From an uncultured Prevotellaceae bacterium (GTDB taxonomy: Bacteria; Bacteroidota; Bacteroidia; Bacteroidales; Bacteroidaceae): a stretch of DNA of 48,858 bases. Made by a program: the position numbers and the translations under genes. Location of the stretch: NCBI GenBank assembly GCA_902764705.1, contig CACWWZ010000001.1, positions 1-48,858 on the forward strand. Direction: 5' to 3'. Position 1 is the stretch's first letter; each line of letters begins with the position of its first letter. Below, piece by piece: positions 26,005-33,825 of the stretch. Under the pieces are notes generated by a model. That model was not told the origin of the DNA. It saw only the letters and a program-made list of their open reading frames with translations, and did no database searches.

Positions 26005-26468
26005 GTAGATTTCGACAGAAACAGAAGCACGAGGTGCCTGGACTGAATCTGGCCGCTATGCCCGACCTGATTTTCACAGTCCTGTTCTTCTTCATGATTG
26101 TTACCCATATGCGTGACGTGAAGCCGATGGTGCGCTTTACCATTCCGCAGGGTACAGAGGTGGAGAAGGCGCGCCAGGCTGGTATCGTCTATCTGTTTAT
26201 CGGCAAACCCGTCAACGGACAAGGCGACGTGGTGGGCGGCGAGTCGCGTATTCAGGTGAACGACCGTCTTATCACTCTCAGCGAGTTAGGGGCTGCTATC
26301 GAACAGGAACGTTCCCAGATGTCGGAGGATGCCCGTCAGCACATGGTAGTATCGATTCGTGCTGATCGTGCGACGGAGATGGGCCTCATCAACGACGTCA
26401 AGCAGGAACTGCGTAAGGCTGGAGCGCTGAGCATCAACTATTCCGCCACAGGGAAACAGAAGAAGTAA
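26001..26468 (+). CDS. exbD: ExbD/TolR-type biopolymer transport protein (second copy)
   Basis: 155 residues from GTG 26001. It has a basic N-terminus (RFRQKQKHEVPGLN), a single helix with the conserved aspartate (MPDLIFTVLFFFMIV) and a periplasmic domain. Paired ExbD genes behind one ExbB are common in Bacteroidota and probably form a mixed ExbD dimer inside the ExbB pentamer (family inference). The start codon lies in the repeat array, so an upstream non-canonical start cannot be ruled out. Confidence 0.87.
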   Translation: MSRFRQKQKHEVPGLNLAAMPDLIFTVLFFFMIVTHMRDVKPMVRFTIPQGTEVEKARQAGIVYLFIGKPVNGQGDVVGGESRIQVNDRLITLSELGAAIEQERSQMSEDARQHMVVSIRADRATEMGLINDVKQELRKAGALSINYSATGKQKK

Positions 26469-26496
26469 GATGTCTGATGTCAGATGTCTGAGGTAA
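26469..26496. repeat. Heptamer array (4 units) between exbD and folA
   Basis: GATGTCT/GATGTCA/GATGTCT/GAGGTAA begins at the base after the exbD stop and ends 3 bp before the folA stop on the other strand. Confidence 0.8.
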
Positions 26497-26499
26497 GAA

Positions 26500-26982
26500 C
26501 TATTCCCTGACGTAGTCGACAAAAGCATATTTGAAATCATGGCGCTCATCCTTCGGGTGAGCCTCTTTTTTCTCTATGCGCCAGCCTTTGCTATAGTCGG
26601 GAAAGAAAGCATCAGCCTCAGAGGGTGTGTCGTTTACCTCTGTCAGACACAGACGGTCGGCAATGGGCATGGCCTGCTCGTAAACGCGGGCTCCGCCTAT
26701 AATATATACGTCTTCGTTGGACTTACAGCTCTGCAAAGCCGCTTCGAGGGTGGGGTAGACGTCACAGCCCGGCAACTCCTTCGTCGTTCTCGACAATACC
26801 ACGTTCCTGCGATTGGGCAGCGCTCCCTTCGGCAGACTCTCGTAGGTGTTACGGCCCATGATGATGGTGTGCCCCGTAGTCAGTGTCTTGAAGCGCTTCA
26901 GGTCGTTAGGCAACCAGTAAATCAGTTTGTTCTTGTATCCGATGGCCCTGTTCTTCGCCACCGCAGCAATAATACTTATCAT
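26500..26982 (-). CDS. folA: Dihydrofolate reductase
   Basis: A 160-aa cytosolic enzyme of normal length. The substrate pocket shows IAAVAKNRAIGYKNKL, W23 and D27 in WLPNDLKRFK (the proton-donating acid), and the NADPH-binding HTIIMGRNTYES and VYIIGGARVYEQA segments. It regenerates tetrahydrofolate from the dihydrofolate made by ThyA. Its usual neighbour thyA is 2 kb away on the same strand, with a glycoside hydrolase gene between them. The gene has its own promoter at 27004-27011 (minus strand). Confidence 0.95.
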   Translation of the reverse strand: MISIIAAVAKNRAIGYKNKLIYWLPNDLKRFKTLTTGHTIIMGRNTYESLPKGALPNRRNVVLSRTTKELPGCDVYPTLEAALQSCKSNEDVYIIGGARVYEQAMPIADRLCLTEVNDTPSEADAFFPDYSKGWRIEKKEAHPKDERHDFKYAFVDYVRE

Positions 26983-27003
26983 ACAGCTTTTTCAATTTTT
27001 CTG

Positions 27004-27011
27004 CAAAGATA
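27004..27011 (-). promoter_or_regulatory. -7 promoter element (TATCTTTG) of folA
   Basis: TATCTTTG on the minus strand, 21 nt before the folA ATG. The divergent GH2 promoter lies about 47 bp away. Confidence 0.7.
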
Positions 27012-27026
27012 CGAATAATTTCTAAA

Positions 27027-27047
27027 CTATAAACTCTAAACTCTGAA
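27027..27047 (+). repeat. Three CTMTRAA-type heptamers upstream of the GH2 -7 element
   Basis: CTATAAA/CTCTAAA/CTCTGAA in 7-nt phase, ending 10 bp before the TACCTTTG element. This places them over the -33 region, as at lptD and the GlsB-like gene. Confidence 0.65.
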
Positions 27048-27057
27048 CTTTTTTTCG

Positions 27058-27065
27058 TACCTTTG
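27058..27065 (+). promoter_or_regulatory. -7 promoter element (TACCTTTG) of the GH2 gene
   Basis: TACCTTTG lies 31 nt before ATG 27097. Confidence 0.7.
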
Positions 27066-27096
27066 CCAACAGAAGACTAAATACAAGGAGACTGTT

Positions 27097-28929
27097 ATGA
27101 CTACAAGACACATCATCACTATTATGTTAGGTCTGCTGCTGCCCGTAATGGCAGTAGGAGCAGAACAGGTGCCGCTGCTTCAGAATGTGAAGGCTTATGA
27201 GAGCATGTCGCTGAACGGTGACTGGCACTACATCGTCGACTTACAGGAAGAAGGCTATTACGACTACCGTATGAACCCTACCCGCTGGGGATTCTTCAAC
27301 AATGCCAAACCCCAGCGTCCCGAAGACTTGATAGAGTATGACTTTGACAAGTCGCCGACCATGAAGATTCCTTCCGACTGGAATACGCAAGACGAGCGGC
27401 TGTTCTTCTACGAAGGAACGGTGTGGTTCTATAAACAGTTTCGCGTGGAGAGTTTAGAGTTGAGAGACGGTGCGAGAGCCCTGTTGTATTTTGGTGCCGT
27501 GAACTATGATTCGCATGTGTATGTGAACGGCCAGCATGTGGGGCATCATATTGGCGGGTTTACGCCTTTCAACTATGATGTGACCGATTTGCTGAAAGAA
27601 GGCGAGAACGTCGTCATTGTCAAGGTGGACAACAAACGCCATGCAGAGGATGTGCCCACTCAGATTTTCGACTGGTGGAACTATGGCGGTATCACCCGCG
27701 ACGTCATGCTCGTTAAGGTTACACCAGTATATTTGGAAGACTACAGTCTGCAGTTGAAGAGTTCCAAGTTTCAGGTTCCAAATTCCAAATACCGTGAGAT
27801 CAGTTTCTCTGCCCGTCTGAACAAAAAGGAGAGCGGCCACAAGGTGTGTGTCCTCATTCCCGAACTGAAACTCGAACAGCAGCTCACGACCGATGCCGAA
27901 GGAATGGTTAGTACCACGCTGAAGGTCAACAGCAAGAAACTGTCGCTATGGAGCCCTGCGAATCCCAAGCTTTACGACGTCTGCCTGTCGCTCGACACGG
28001 CAACCTATGCTGATAAAATCGGATTCCGTACCATCGAGACTCGCGACAAGCAGATATTGCTCAACGGACAGCCCATCTTCCTGAAGGGCATCTCAATACA
28101 CAACGAGAAACCCAATGGTGGCGGACGTGCCAACTCGGCAGAAGATGCCCGCACACTGCTCTCGTGGGCTAAGGAACTGGGGTGTAACTTTGTGCGTCTG
28201 GCTCATTATCCCCATCATGAGGAGATGGTGCGCGAGGCTGAGAAGATGGGCCTCCTGGTGTGGTCTGAGATTCCCGTCTACTGGACTATTGCTTGGAAGA
28301 ATCCCAAGACCTACGAGAATGCCAAGCAGCAGCTGACGGATATGATAGTCCGCGACCACAATCGTGCCAACATCATTATTTGGAGTATTGCCAACGAGAC
28401 GCCTCATTCGCCGGAGCGTGACACCTTCTTGGGAAATCTTGCCCAGTATGCCCGCACGCTGGATAACAGCCGGCTGATCTCGATGGCGATGGAGGTGACA
28501 GGAGCCTCGAACTACGTGAACCGACTGAACGACAACATGAACCAGTATGTGGATGTGGTTTCGTTCAACCAGTATATAGGCTGGTATCGTGACGTGAATG
28601 ATGCCCCGAAGATGCGATGGGAGATTCCCTACAACAAGCCTGTCATCATCAGCGAATTCGGTGGTGGTGCCAAATATGGCTATCATGGTGCCAAGAACCA
28701 GCGCTGGACGGAGGAGTTTCAGGAGAACCTCTATGCCGAGAACATCGCCATGCTTGACAAGATTGACGGACTGGCAGGCACAACACCCTGGATACTGAAG
28801 GACTTCCGTTCGCCCCGACGCGTGCTGCCTGGCATTCAGGACTACTATAACCGTAAAGGCCTTTTCAGCGACAAGGGAGAGAAGAAACTTGCCTTCTTCG
28901 TACTGAAACAGTGGTACGAAACGAAATAG
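27097..28929 (+). CDS. Glycoside hydrolase family 2 protein (beta-glucuronidase/galactosidase-like)
   Basis: A 610-aa secreted protein with a signal peptide (about 1-22, cleavage near AVGA|E). It has an N-terminal sugar-binding jelly roll (about 35-210), an Ig-like domain (about 215-315) and a TIM barrel (about 320-610). The acid/base glutamate is in WSIANETP (E434) and the nucleophile in IISEFGGG (E520). Length fits the beta-glucuronidase branch, and specificity cannot be read. In the Ig-like domain the segment SSKFQVPNSK is encoded by four TTCCAAG-like heptamers (27762-27789), and VESLELRD near 120 by three GAGAGTT-like units, so both look like in-frame repeat inserts. The gene separates folA from thyA and ends 2 nt from the thyA stop. 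Confidence 0.87.
   Translation: MTTRHIITIMLGLLLPVMAVGAEQVPLLQNVKAYESMSLNGDWHYIVDLQEEGYYDYRMNPTRWGFFNNAKPQRPEDLIEYDFDKSPTMKIPSDWNTQDERLFFYEGTVWFYKQFRVESLELRDGARALLYFGAVNYDSHVYVNGQHVGHHIGGFTPFNYDVTDLLKEGENVVIVKVDNKRHAEDVPTQIFDWWNYGGITRDVMLVKVTPVYLEDYSLQLKSSKFQVPNSKYREISFSARLNKKESGHKVCVLIPELKLEQQLTTDAEGMVSTTLKVNSKKLSLWSPANPKLYDVCLSLDTATYADKIGFRTIETRDKQILLNGQPIFLKGISIHNEKPNGGGRANSAEDARTLLSWAKELGCNFVRLAHYPHHEEMVREAEKMGLLVWSEIPVYWTIAWKNPKTYENAKQQLTDMIVRDHNRANIIIWSIANETPHSPERDTFLGNLAQYARTLDNSRLISMAMEVTGASNYVNRLNDNMNQYVDVVSFNQYIGWYRDVNDAPKMRWEIPYNKPVIISEFGGGAKYGYHGAKNQRWTEEFQENLYAENIAMLDKIDGLAGTTPWILKDFRSPRRVLPGIQDYYNRKGLFSDKGEKKLAFFVLKQWYETK
27762..27789 (+). repeat. Four in-frame heptamers within the GH2 gene
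   Basis: TTCCAAG/TTTCAGG/TTCCAAA/TTCCAAA coding for part of an Ig-like domain loop. Confidence 0.7.
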
Positions 28930-28931
28930 CC

Positions 28932-29747
28932 TTATACGCTCACCTCTGCTTTGATATGCGGATGAGGATCGTAGCCTTCGAGTAGGAAGTCTTCGTACTG
29001 GAAGTCGAAGATGCTCTTCACGTCGGGATTAATCTTCATCGTGGGCAGAGGACGCGGCTCGCGGGTCAGCTGTAGTTTGGCCTGCTCGATGTGGTTCAAA
29101 TACAGGTGGGTGTCGCCCGTGGTGTGGATGAAGTCGCCAGGACGGAATCCCGTGACTTGTGCCATCATCTGAAGCAGCAGGGCATAGGAGGCAATGTTGA
29201 ACGGCACACCGAGGAAGGTGTCTGCCGAGCGCTGGTAGAGTTGCAGCGAGAGGCGTCCCTGAGCGTCAGGCCCGTCAGGATAGTCGACGTAGAACTGGAA
29301 GATGGTGTGACAGGGGGGCAAGGCCATCTTGTTAACCTCAGCAACGTTCCATGCAGAGACAATCATACGACGTGAATTGGGATTGGTCTTCAACTGGTCC
29401 ACCACATACTGTATCTGGTCGATAACGCCTCCGTTGTAGTCGGGCCATGAGCGCCACTGGTGACCATAGACGGGGCCCAGCTCACCATTTTCGTCGGCCC
29501 ATTCGTTCCAGATGCGTACACCATGCTCCTGCAGGTATTTCACGTTGGTGTCGCCCTGCAAAAACCACAATAGTTCGTAGATGATGGACTTCAGGTGCAG
29601 CTTCTTGGTGGTCAGCAAAGGAAATCCCTCGCTGAGCGGATAGCGGCTCTGGGTTCCGAAAATGCTAATGGTGCCCGTGCCTGTGCGGTCGCCTTTTACC
29701 GTTCCTTCCGTCAGGATGCGGTTCAGTATGTCTAAGTATTGTTTCAT
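28932..29747 (-). CDS. thyA: Thymidylate synthase
   Basis: A 271-aa protein of ThyA length. Key segments are [14 protein letters not shown] (phosphate-binding arginine), [15 protein letters not shown], the catalytic cysteine C146 in [10 protein letters not shown], and [17 protein letters not shown]. It methylates dUMP with methylenetetrahydrofolate and makes dihydrofolate, which FolA recycles. It lies 13 nt downstream of the methyltransferase gene on the same strand and is likely co-transcribed. The heptamer array 29754-29788 spans the junction. Confidence 0.96.
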   Translation of the reverse strand: MKQYLDILNRILTEGTVKGDRTGTGTISIFGTQSRYPLSEGFPLLTTKKLHLKSIIYELLWFLQGDTNVKYLQEHGVRIWNEWADENGELGPVYGHQWRSWPDYNGGVIDQIQYVVDQLKTNPNSRRMIVSAWNVAEVNKMALPPCHTIFQFYVDYPDGPDAQGRLSLQLYQRSADTFLGVPFNIASYALLLQMMAQVTGFRPGDFIHTTGDTHLYLNHIEQAKLQLTREPRPLPTMKINPDVKSIFDFQYEDFLLEGYDPHPHIKAEVSV

Positions 29748-29753
29748 ATCTGT

Positions 29754-29788
29754 TGAAAGTTTAAAGTTTAGAGTTTAGAGAAAAGAGT
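29754..29788 (-). repeat. Heptamer array (5 units) at the methyltransferase-thyA junction
   Basis: Units TGAAAGT/TTAAAGT/TTAGAGT/TTAGAGA/AAAGAGT. The stop codon and last residues (LNSKL) of the methyltransferase are encoded by the array. Confidence 0.8.
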
Positions 29789-31053
29789 ACGGGGATGTAC
29801 TCGTCAGGAATATGTGTGGTTTTGATGCGCCAGGGCTTGGGGTAGAGGTTGTTGGCGCGCGAACCGATGTTCTTTACCTGTCCTAAAGGCTTCCCCATGA
29901 AGCATACCTCAACGATGCCTCGAGGAGTGTCAGCGGGCAGCACCAGTGCCTCGCCACGCAGATATGCAATGGCTTTCTGATAATTGAGCTCTACAGACGG
30001 ACCTTCCGCAGGCAGGGAAGTTGTAGACATGGGACTTGTGCATAGTCCGACGGCTTCGAACTGTCTGTCCGACGGCTTCGGACTCCCAGTCCGACGGCTT
30101 CGGACTGCTTGTCCATCGCCTTTGCACAAAACGCAGATAAAGAGTCCTTCGCTACGAGTGATGCCGGGAATGAAACGGTAGACGGGCTCTGTGAAGCCTT
30201 CGAGCAGGGAACCTGTGATGTTCCATTCGGGCTTGGTGTCGATGGGCACTACTTTCGCGTCTTCGAACTCGCTGAGCATCCAGCGGATGTTCTCCTCGTT
30301 CTCCTTAGTATTAAAGGTACACGTACTATATATAAGTACCCCTCCGTCGTTCAGGCAGGCCCAAGCGTCGCTGACGATGTCGCGTTGCAACTGCCAGCAC
30401 TTCTCGACGTTCTGAGGACTCCACTCACGGATGGTGGCTTCGTCCTTGCGGAACATACCTTCGCCCGAACAGGGCACGTCGCAGAGGATGATGTCGAACT
30501 TCATCTTCGCTTTTCGGTAGTCCTTAGGGAAGGCATTGGTGACGAAATGATTCTTGTAGCCCCACTTCGTGACGTTCTCCAACAGAATGCTGGCACGGTT
30601 GCGGATGGGCTCGTTAGAGTTAAGCACGCAGTCCTCAGGCAGTGCAGTCCTCAGCAATGTCGATTTACCTCCTGGCGCCGCGCACATATCGAGGGCAGAA
30701 TTACACAGTAGGGTCGGTTCCGCTGTGTAAATCTGGCGGAGCACTTCGTCGAGGAACATCGAGGCGGCTTCCTGCACGTAGTAGCAACCGGCATGAAACA
30801 GCGGGTCGAAGGTGAAATTAGGACGCTGCTTCAGATAGTAACCATCGCGGCACCAAGCCACCGGCTCGCCATCTCTTACCTCTAACCTCTTACCTCTTAC
30901 CTCTAACCTCTTACCTCTTACCTCTGTCTTCAGCGGATTCAGACGAATGCTCACAGGAGCATCTTCCTCGAACGAATGCAAATAGCGTTCGAAGCGCTCC
31001 TCGCCCATCAGTTGGCGGGTATATTCTGTGAACAAAACAGGTAATTCTGCCAT
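29761..31053 (-). CDS. RsmB/NOP-family rRNA m5C methyltransferase (RsmF-like) with two repeat inserts
   Basis: A 430-aa protein. The catalytic domain has the SAM-binding motif [14 protein letters not shown], the two m5C cysteines in [10 protein letters not shown] and IYSTCTFN, and the usual N-terminal RNA-binding segment. The C-terminal domain resembles RsmF-type proteins that methylate 16S rRNA. Residues about 44-59 are a heptapeptide repeat (EVRGKRL) encoded by seven exact 7-nt units (30876-30924). Residues about 312-340 ([20 protein letters not shown]) come from three copies of a palindromic 18-bp unit (30044-30108). Both inserts stay in frame between conserved blocks, so the enzyme is probably active. 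The -7 element is 8 nt before the ATG. Confidence 0.88.
   Translation of the reverse strand: MAELPVLFTEYTRQLMGEERFERYLHSFEEDAPVSIRLNPLKTEVRGKRLEVRGKRLEVRDGEPVAWCRDGYYLKQRPNFTFDPLFHAGCYYVQEAASMFLDEVLRQIYTAEPTLLCNSALDMCAAPGGKSTLLRTALPEDCVLNSNEPIRNRASILLENVTKWGYKNHFVTNAFPKDYRKAKMKFDIILCDVPCSGEGMFRKDEATIREWSPQNVEKCWQLQRDIVSDAWACLNDGGVLIYSTCTFNTKENEENIRWMLSEFEDAKVVPIDTKPEWNITGSLLEGFTEPVYRFIPGITRSEGLFICVLCKGDGQAVRSRRTGSPKPSDRQFEAVGLCTSPMSTTSLPAEGPSVELNYQKAIAYLRGEALVLPADTPRGIVEVCFMGKPLGQVKNIGSRANNLYPKPWRIKTTHIPDEYIPVLFSLNSKL
30044..30108. repeat. Three in-frame palindromic repeats in the methyltransferase gene
   Basis: Three copies of a unit close to GTCCGACGGCTTCGGACT. The best copy has perfect 7-bp arms (AGTCCGA/TCGGACT) around CGGCT. 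Copies start near 30044, 30066 and 30089. The period is about 22 bp and the first copy carries one mismatch (TTCGAACT). Confidence 0.8.
30876..30924. repeat. Seven-unit heptamer array coding a heptapeptide repeat
   Basis: TTACCTC and TAACCTC alternate over exactly 49 bp. On the coding strand three heptamers make one 21-nt, seven-residue repeat (EVRGKRL). Confidence 0.9.
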
Positions 31054-31061
31054 TTCGATTG

Positions 31062-31090
31062 CAAAAATACGATTTTTTTTCGTATCTTTG
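31062..31090. promoter_or_regulatory. Face-to-face divergent promoters of the methyltransferase and head-GIN genes
   Basis: TATTTTTG on the minus strand (31062-31069) and TATCTTTG on the plus strand (31083-31090) are 13 bp apart inside an A/T-rich near-palindrome, the same layout as at 20875-20902. Each -33 site overlaps the opposing -7 element. Confidence 0.7.
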
Positions 31091-31146
31091 CAACTAATTT
31101 AAGATTTATTGCGTCTAACGGACAAAAGAAACAAAAAAACGAAGGT

Positions 31147-31875
31147 ATGAAAAAAGTAATTTTAGCAGTTTTGACTCTTGGAATGCTGACTTCCTGCTCT
31201 TGCAGCGGACTGAATGTGAGTTTCACCCACACAGAAGCACAGGCTCAGGAACAGCGCCCGTTGACAGGTTTTGAACGTATCGAACTGTTTGGCTCGTTAG
31301 ACGTAAAGTATCAGCAGGCCGACTCCTTCTCAGTGCGTGTCGAAGCCCCGGTGGAGGTTTTGAAGAAAGTGGAAACCAGTGTGGATGGCAACAAGCTGGT
31401 GGTTAAGATGAAGGGTGATGGTAACTTTATCAATTTCGGTGTGGCCGACAGCAGGAATGTGACGGTTTATGTCACTTCACCCGACTTCCTGGGTATTATG
31501 CTGAAGGGCTCAGGCGACTTCGAGTGTCTGCGTTTGCTGGATACAGACAATCTGGAAATAAGTCTGCAAGGTTCCGGCGACATTGAGTTCGACGACGTTA
31601 TCTGCGACCAGGTTGATGTGTCGCTGGTGGGCTCGGGCGACGTGGATGTCAAGAACGTCAAGGCACAGCGTTCCTACATCAATCTGGTAGGTTCCGGTGA
31701 TGTGAAGATGAACTTTGACAACAGCGGTATGGTTGAGGCCAACTTGACAGGTTCTGGCGACATCACGCTGAATGGCAAGGTCAAGAGGTATAATTCTCAT
31801 GTGCGCGGCTCTGGCGATATGAACACCGGAGGCCTGATGATTACTGAAGAGAGAACAGAGACAAATGTAAAGTGA
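31147..31875 (+). CDS. Head-GIN domain (DUF2807) lipoprotein
   Basis: A 242-aa protein with a lipoprotein signal (MLTSCSC, lipid cysteine about 18). The body is a right-handed beta-helix of the head-GIN/DUF2807 type, with the repeated GSGD turn (for example LKGSGDFEC, LQGSGDIEF, LVGSGDVDV). The domain is common in Bacteroidota envelopes and its role is unknown. It is the first gene of a five-gene plus-strand operon that contains PspC and an ECF sigma factor, which suggests an envelope-stress function. Confidence 0.87.
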   Translation: MKKVILAVLTLGMLTSCSCSGLNVSFTHTEAQAQEQRPLTGFERIELFGSLDVKYQQADSFSVRVEAPVEVLKKVETSVDGNKLVVKMKGDGNFINFGVADSRNVTVYVTSPDFLGIMLKGSGDFECLRLLDTDNLEISLQGSGDIEFDDVICDQVDVSLVGSGDVDVKNVKAQRSYINLVGSGDVKMNFDNSGMVEANLTGSGDITLNGKVKRYNSHVRGSGDMNTGGLMITEERTETNVK

Positions 31876-31903
31876 TAACGATAAATACCAAAACAATACG
31901 ATT

Positions 31904-32623
31904 ATGAAAAAAGTTCTAATAACATTAACGATGCTGTTGGCTCTCGGAATGGGGGCTCAGGCAGCCGCACAGAAGCATCGTCACACTCCGCAGCAGGAGT
32001 TGACAGACACTACGAGCAAGGATGGCATAGAGGTGTACTCGGATACCACAAGTTCGGATACGACGATACGTGCCACTAAGGGACATGTTACCGTTACCAC
32101 TCCCATGGGCTCGCATTCCTGGGACTATGACGTGGACGATGACCAAGACTTTGGCAACATGATAAGCAGTGCCTTTAACGGCATGAGAGGCAAAGATATT
32201 GCAGGCATGTTCTTTGTACTGTGCGTATTGCTTATCATCTTCGTGCTGGCTCCTGTGCTTATCATCATTGCGCTGTTCTACTTCATCAACAAGAACCGCA
32301 AGGAGAAGATGCGCCTGGCACAGATGGCCATGCAACAGGGACAGCCCATCCCCGACCAGTTGCTGAACGACAAACTCGGCAATGACGCCGACGAATATCA
32401 ACATGGCATGCGTCAGTGCTTCGTGGGCGTGGGACTCATGATCTTCCTCGGCTATGCTGCCGGTACGGTAGGCTTCGGCATCGGTGCACTGGTGTTCTGC
32501 ATCGGACTTGGTAAGGTGTTCGCCTCGAAGACGGTCAACCGACGCGTGCAGGACGATAGAGACTTGAATTCACAGAACAGACGTGATAGAAACGACGATT
32601 TAACACAGAATAATTATGACTAA
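31904..32623 (+). CDS. DUF6249-type membrane protein
   Basis: A 239-aa protein with a signal peptide (about 1-21) and a polar threonine/aspartate-rich region (22-85). It has one helix at about 103-128 (MFFVLCVLLIIFVLAPVLII), then the short NKNRKEKMRLAQMAMQQGQ segment with IPDQLL that is typical of DUF6249, and two more hydrophobic helices (about 175-210). The function is unknown. It overlaps the PspC gene by 8 nt, so the two are translationally coupled. Confidence 0.7.
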   Translation: MKKVLITLTMLLALGMGAQAAAQKHRHTPQQELTDTTSKDGIEVYSDTTSSDTTIRATKGHVTVTTPMGSHSWDYDVDDDQDFGNMISSAFNGMRGKDIAGMFFVLCVLLIIFVLAPVLIIIALFYFINKNRKEKMRLAQMAMQQGQPIPDQLLNDKLGNDADEYQHGMRQCFVGVGLMIFLGYAAGTVGFGIGALVFCIGLGKVFASKTVNRRVQDDRDLNSQNRRDRNDDLTQNNYD

Positions 32624-32816
32624 GAGACTTTTTCGCAGTAACGACCGCGTATTAGGCGGCGTGTGCGCAGGATTTGCAGAGTATATGGACTTTGACCCGG
32701 TTGCAGTCCGTTTGGGTTATGCAGCACTGACGCTGTTCACGGCTTTCGCAGGCATCCCGTTCTATATCGTAGCATGGATTATCATTCCTGGAAAGGATCA
32801 GATTGTACGACAGTAA
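32616..32816 (+). CDS. PspC-domain protein
   Basis: A 66-aa single PspC domain: RLFRSNDRVLGGVCAGFAEY, then DPVAVRLGYAALTLF and a second helix ending AWIIIPGKD. PspC proteins sense or signal inner-membrane stress in the phage-shock response. In Bacteroidota, short PspC genes are often linked to regulators. Its stop codon is immediately followed by the ATG of the sigma-factor gene. Confidence 0.9.
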   Translation: MTKRLFRSNDRVLGGVCAGFAEYMDFDPVAVRLGYAALTLFTAFAGIPFYIVAWIIIPGKDQIVRQ

Positions 32817-33347
32817 ATGGCATCGCTCACTGACATATCCCTCGTAGCACAGGTGGCTATATCGGGCAACCGACGGGCTTTCGACGAGCTCGTACGCCGA
32901 TATCAGTCACCCGTGCGCAGGTTCTTCCTGCATCAGACACTGGGAGACAGTCAGTTGAGCGACGACCTGGCACAAGACACGTTCATCAAGGCCTATACGA
33001 ACATTGCCTCGTTCCGGGGTCTGGCCTCGTTCCAGACGTGGATTATGCGCATCGCCTATAACGTGTTCTACGACTACACACGCAGTCGCCACCAGACATC
33101 GGATATCGACCAAGTGCCGGAACGGTCGGCTCAGGTTAATCCGACGCTGAAGATGGATATTTATGCCGCCTTGGCGCTGTTGAAGCCTGACGAACGCACG
33201 TGCATCACGCTGCAACTCATTGATGGTTACGACATTGCAGCCATTGCTAGGATTACGCAAATCAAGGAGGGAACGGTCAAGTCGCATCTCTCCAGAGGTA
33301 AGGAAAAATTGGCAAACTATTTAAGACAGAATGGATATGATAGATGA
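32817..33347 (+). CDS. ECF-type RNA polymerase sigma factor
   Basis: A 176-aa protein with region 2 (about 17-90: FDELVRRYQSPVRRFFLHQ, DDLAQDTFIKAY, FQTWIMRIAYN) and region 4 (about 115-172: LLKPDERTCITLQ and the helix-turn-helix ending EGTVKSHLSRGKEKL). It has no region 1 or 3. It starts at the base after the PspC stop, and its own end overlaps the next gene by 17 nt. It probably controls this operon or envelope-stress genes, with the following membrane protein as candidate anti-sigma factor (inference). Confidence 0.92.
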   Translation: MASLTDISLVAQVAISGNRRAFDELVRRYQSPVRRFFLHQTLGDSQLSDDLAQDTFIKAYTNIASFRGLASFQTWIMRIAYNVFYDYTRSRHQTSDIDQVPERSAQVNPTLKMDIYAALALLKPDERTCITLQLIDGYDIAAIARITQIKEGTVKSHLSRGKEKLANYLRQNGYDR

Positions 33348-33672
33348 TAACGATCGCCTGCTTCAGCAGTTCTTCAGCGAGGCAGCCGGCCAGCAGATAG
33401 AAGACAACGGCTTCACCGAACGGGTGATGCAGCATCTGCCATCGCGCATGAATTGGTTTGTGCGCATCTGGAACACCGTGTGCATTGGGCTCTTTGCTGT
33501 GCTGTTTGTCGTGTTCCGCGGTTGGGATTTGCTGGCCGTACAGCTCGAAGTGATGTTACGTACCATGTCCACACAATCGTTCAGCATCAACCTGCTGATG
33601 GTATTTACCATCGTCTTCGGGTTGCTGTTTGTGGGAGTGGGAGAGGTCGCTTTAAAAGTTAAAAATGAATAG
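33331..33672 (+). CDS. DUF5056-like membrane protein, possible anti-sigma factor
   Basis: A 113-aa protein with an acidic cytoplasmic N-terminal segment (about 1-45, including FTERVMQHLPSR) and two hydrophobic helices (about 46-64 and 88-106). Bacteroidota genes of this size behind ECF sigma factors are often annotated DUF5056. The family name is from memory. The overlap with the sigma gene and the soluble-plus-membrane design fit an anti-sigma role, but there is no zinc-binding HxxxCxxC motif. The start could also be ATG 33337. Confidence 0.65.
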   Translation: MDMIDDNDRLLQQFFSEAAGQQIEDNGFTERVMQHLPSRMNWFVRIWNTVCIGLFAVLFVVFRGWDLLAVQLEVMLRTMSTQSFSINLLMVFTIVFGLLFVGVGEVALKVKNE

Positions 33673-33806
33673 GGAATAGTGAATAATTTGCTACCGCAGT
33701 ATCTGTGCTTAAAAACCGTGCGGTAGCAAACTCTTAATTCATCATTCTTGATGTTTCACATCGAGCTCACTCACACTCGGCAGAGTTCAAGCTGGCTTGA
33801 CTCTGC
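33667..33806. terminator. Two hairpins between convergent genes, preceded by a short heptamer array
   Basis: GAATAGG/GAATAGT/GAATAAT (33667-33687) overlaps the stop of the previous gene. A perfect 12-bp inverted repeat TTTGCTACCGCA (33687-33698/33719-33730) and a second, nearly perfect hairpin GCAGAGTTCAAGC/GCTTGACTCTGC (33780-33792/33795-33806, 2-nt loop) follow. Neither has a long T run. They may terminate both transcripts or be dispersed repeats. Confidence 0.6.
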
Positions 33807-33825
33807 TCTCGCTTAATCGTGACCT

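Noticed and set aside
26983-27096. Riboswitch upstream of folA or the GH2 gene
   Set aside because: The interval is filled by two promoters and a heptamer array. No conserved aptamer elements are visible.
30044-30108. Transposon end or integrated cassette in the methyltransferase gene
   Set aside because: No transposase and no target-site duplication. The repeats are short and in frame.
33687-33806. tRNA or structured small RNA
   Set aside because: Two separate hairpins only. No cloverleaf, T-loop or anticodon arm can be drawn.
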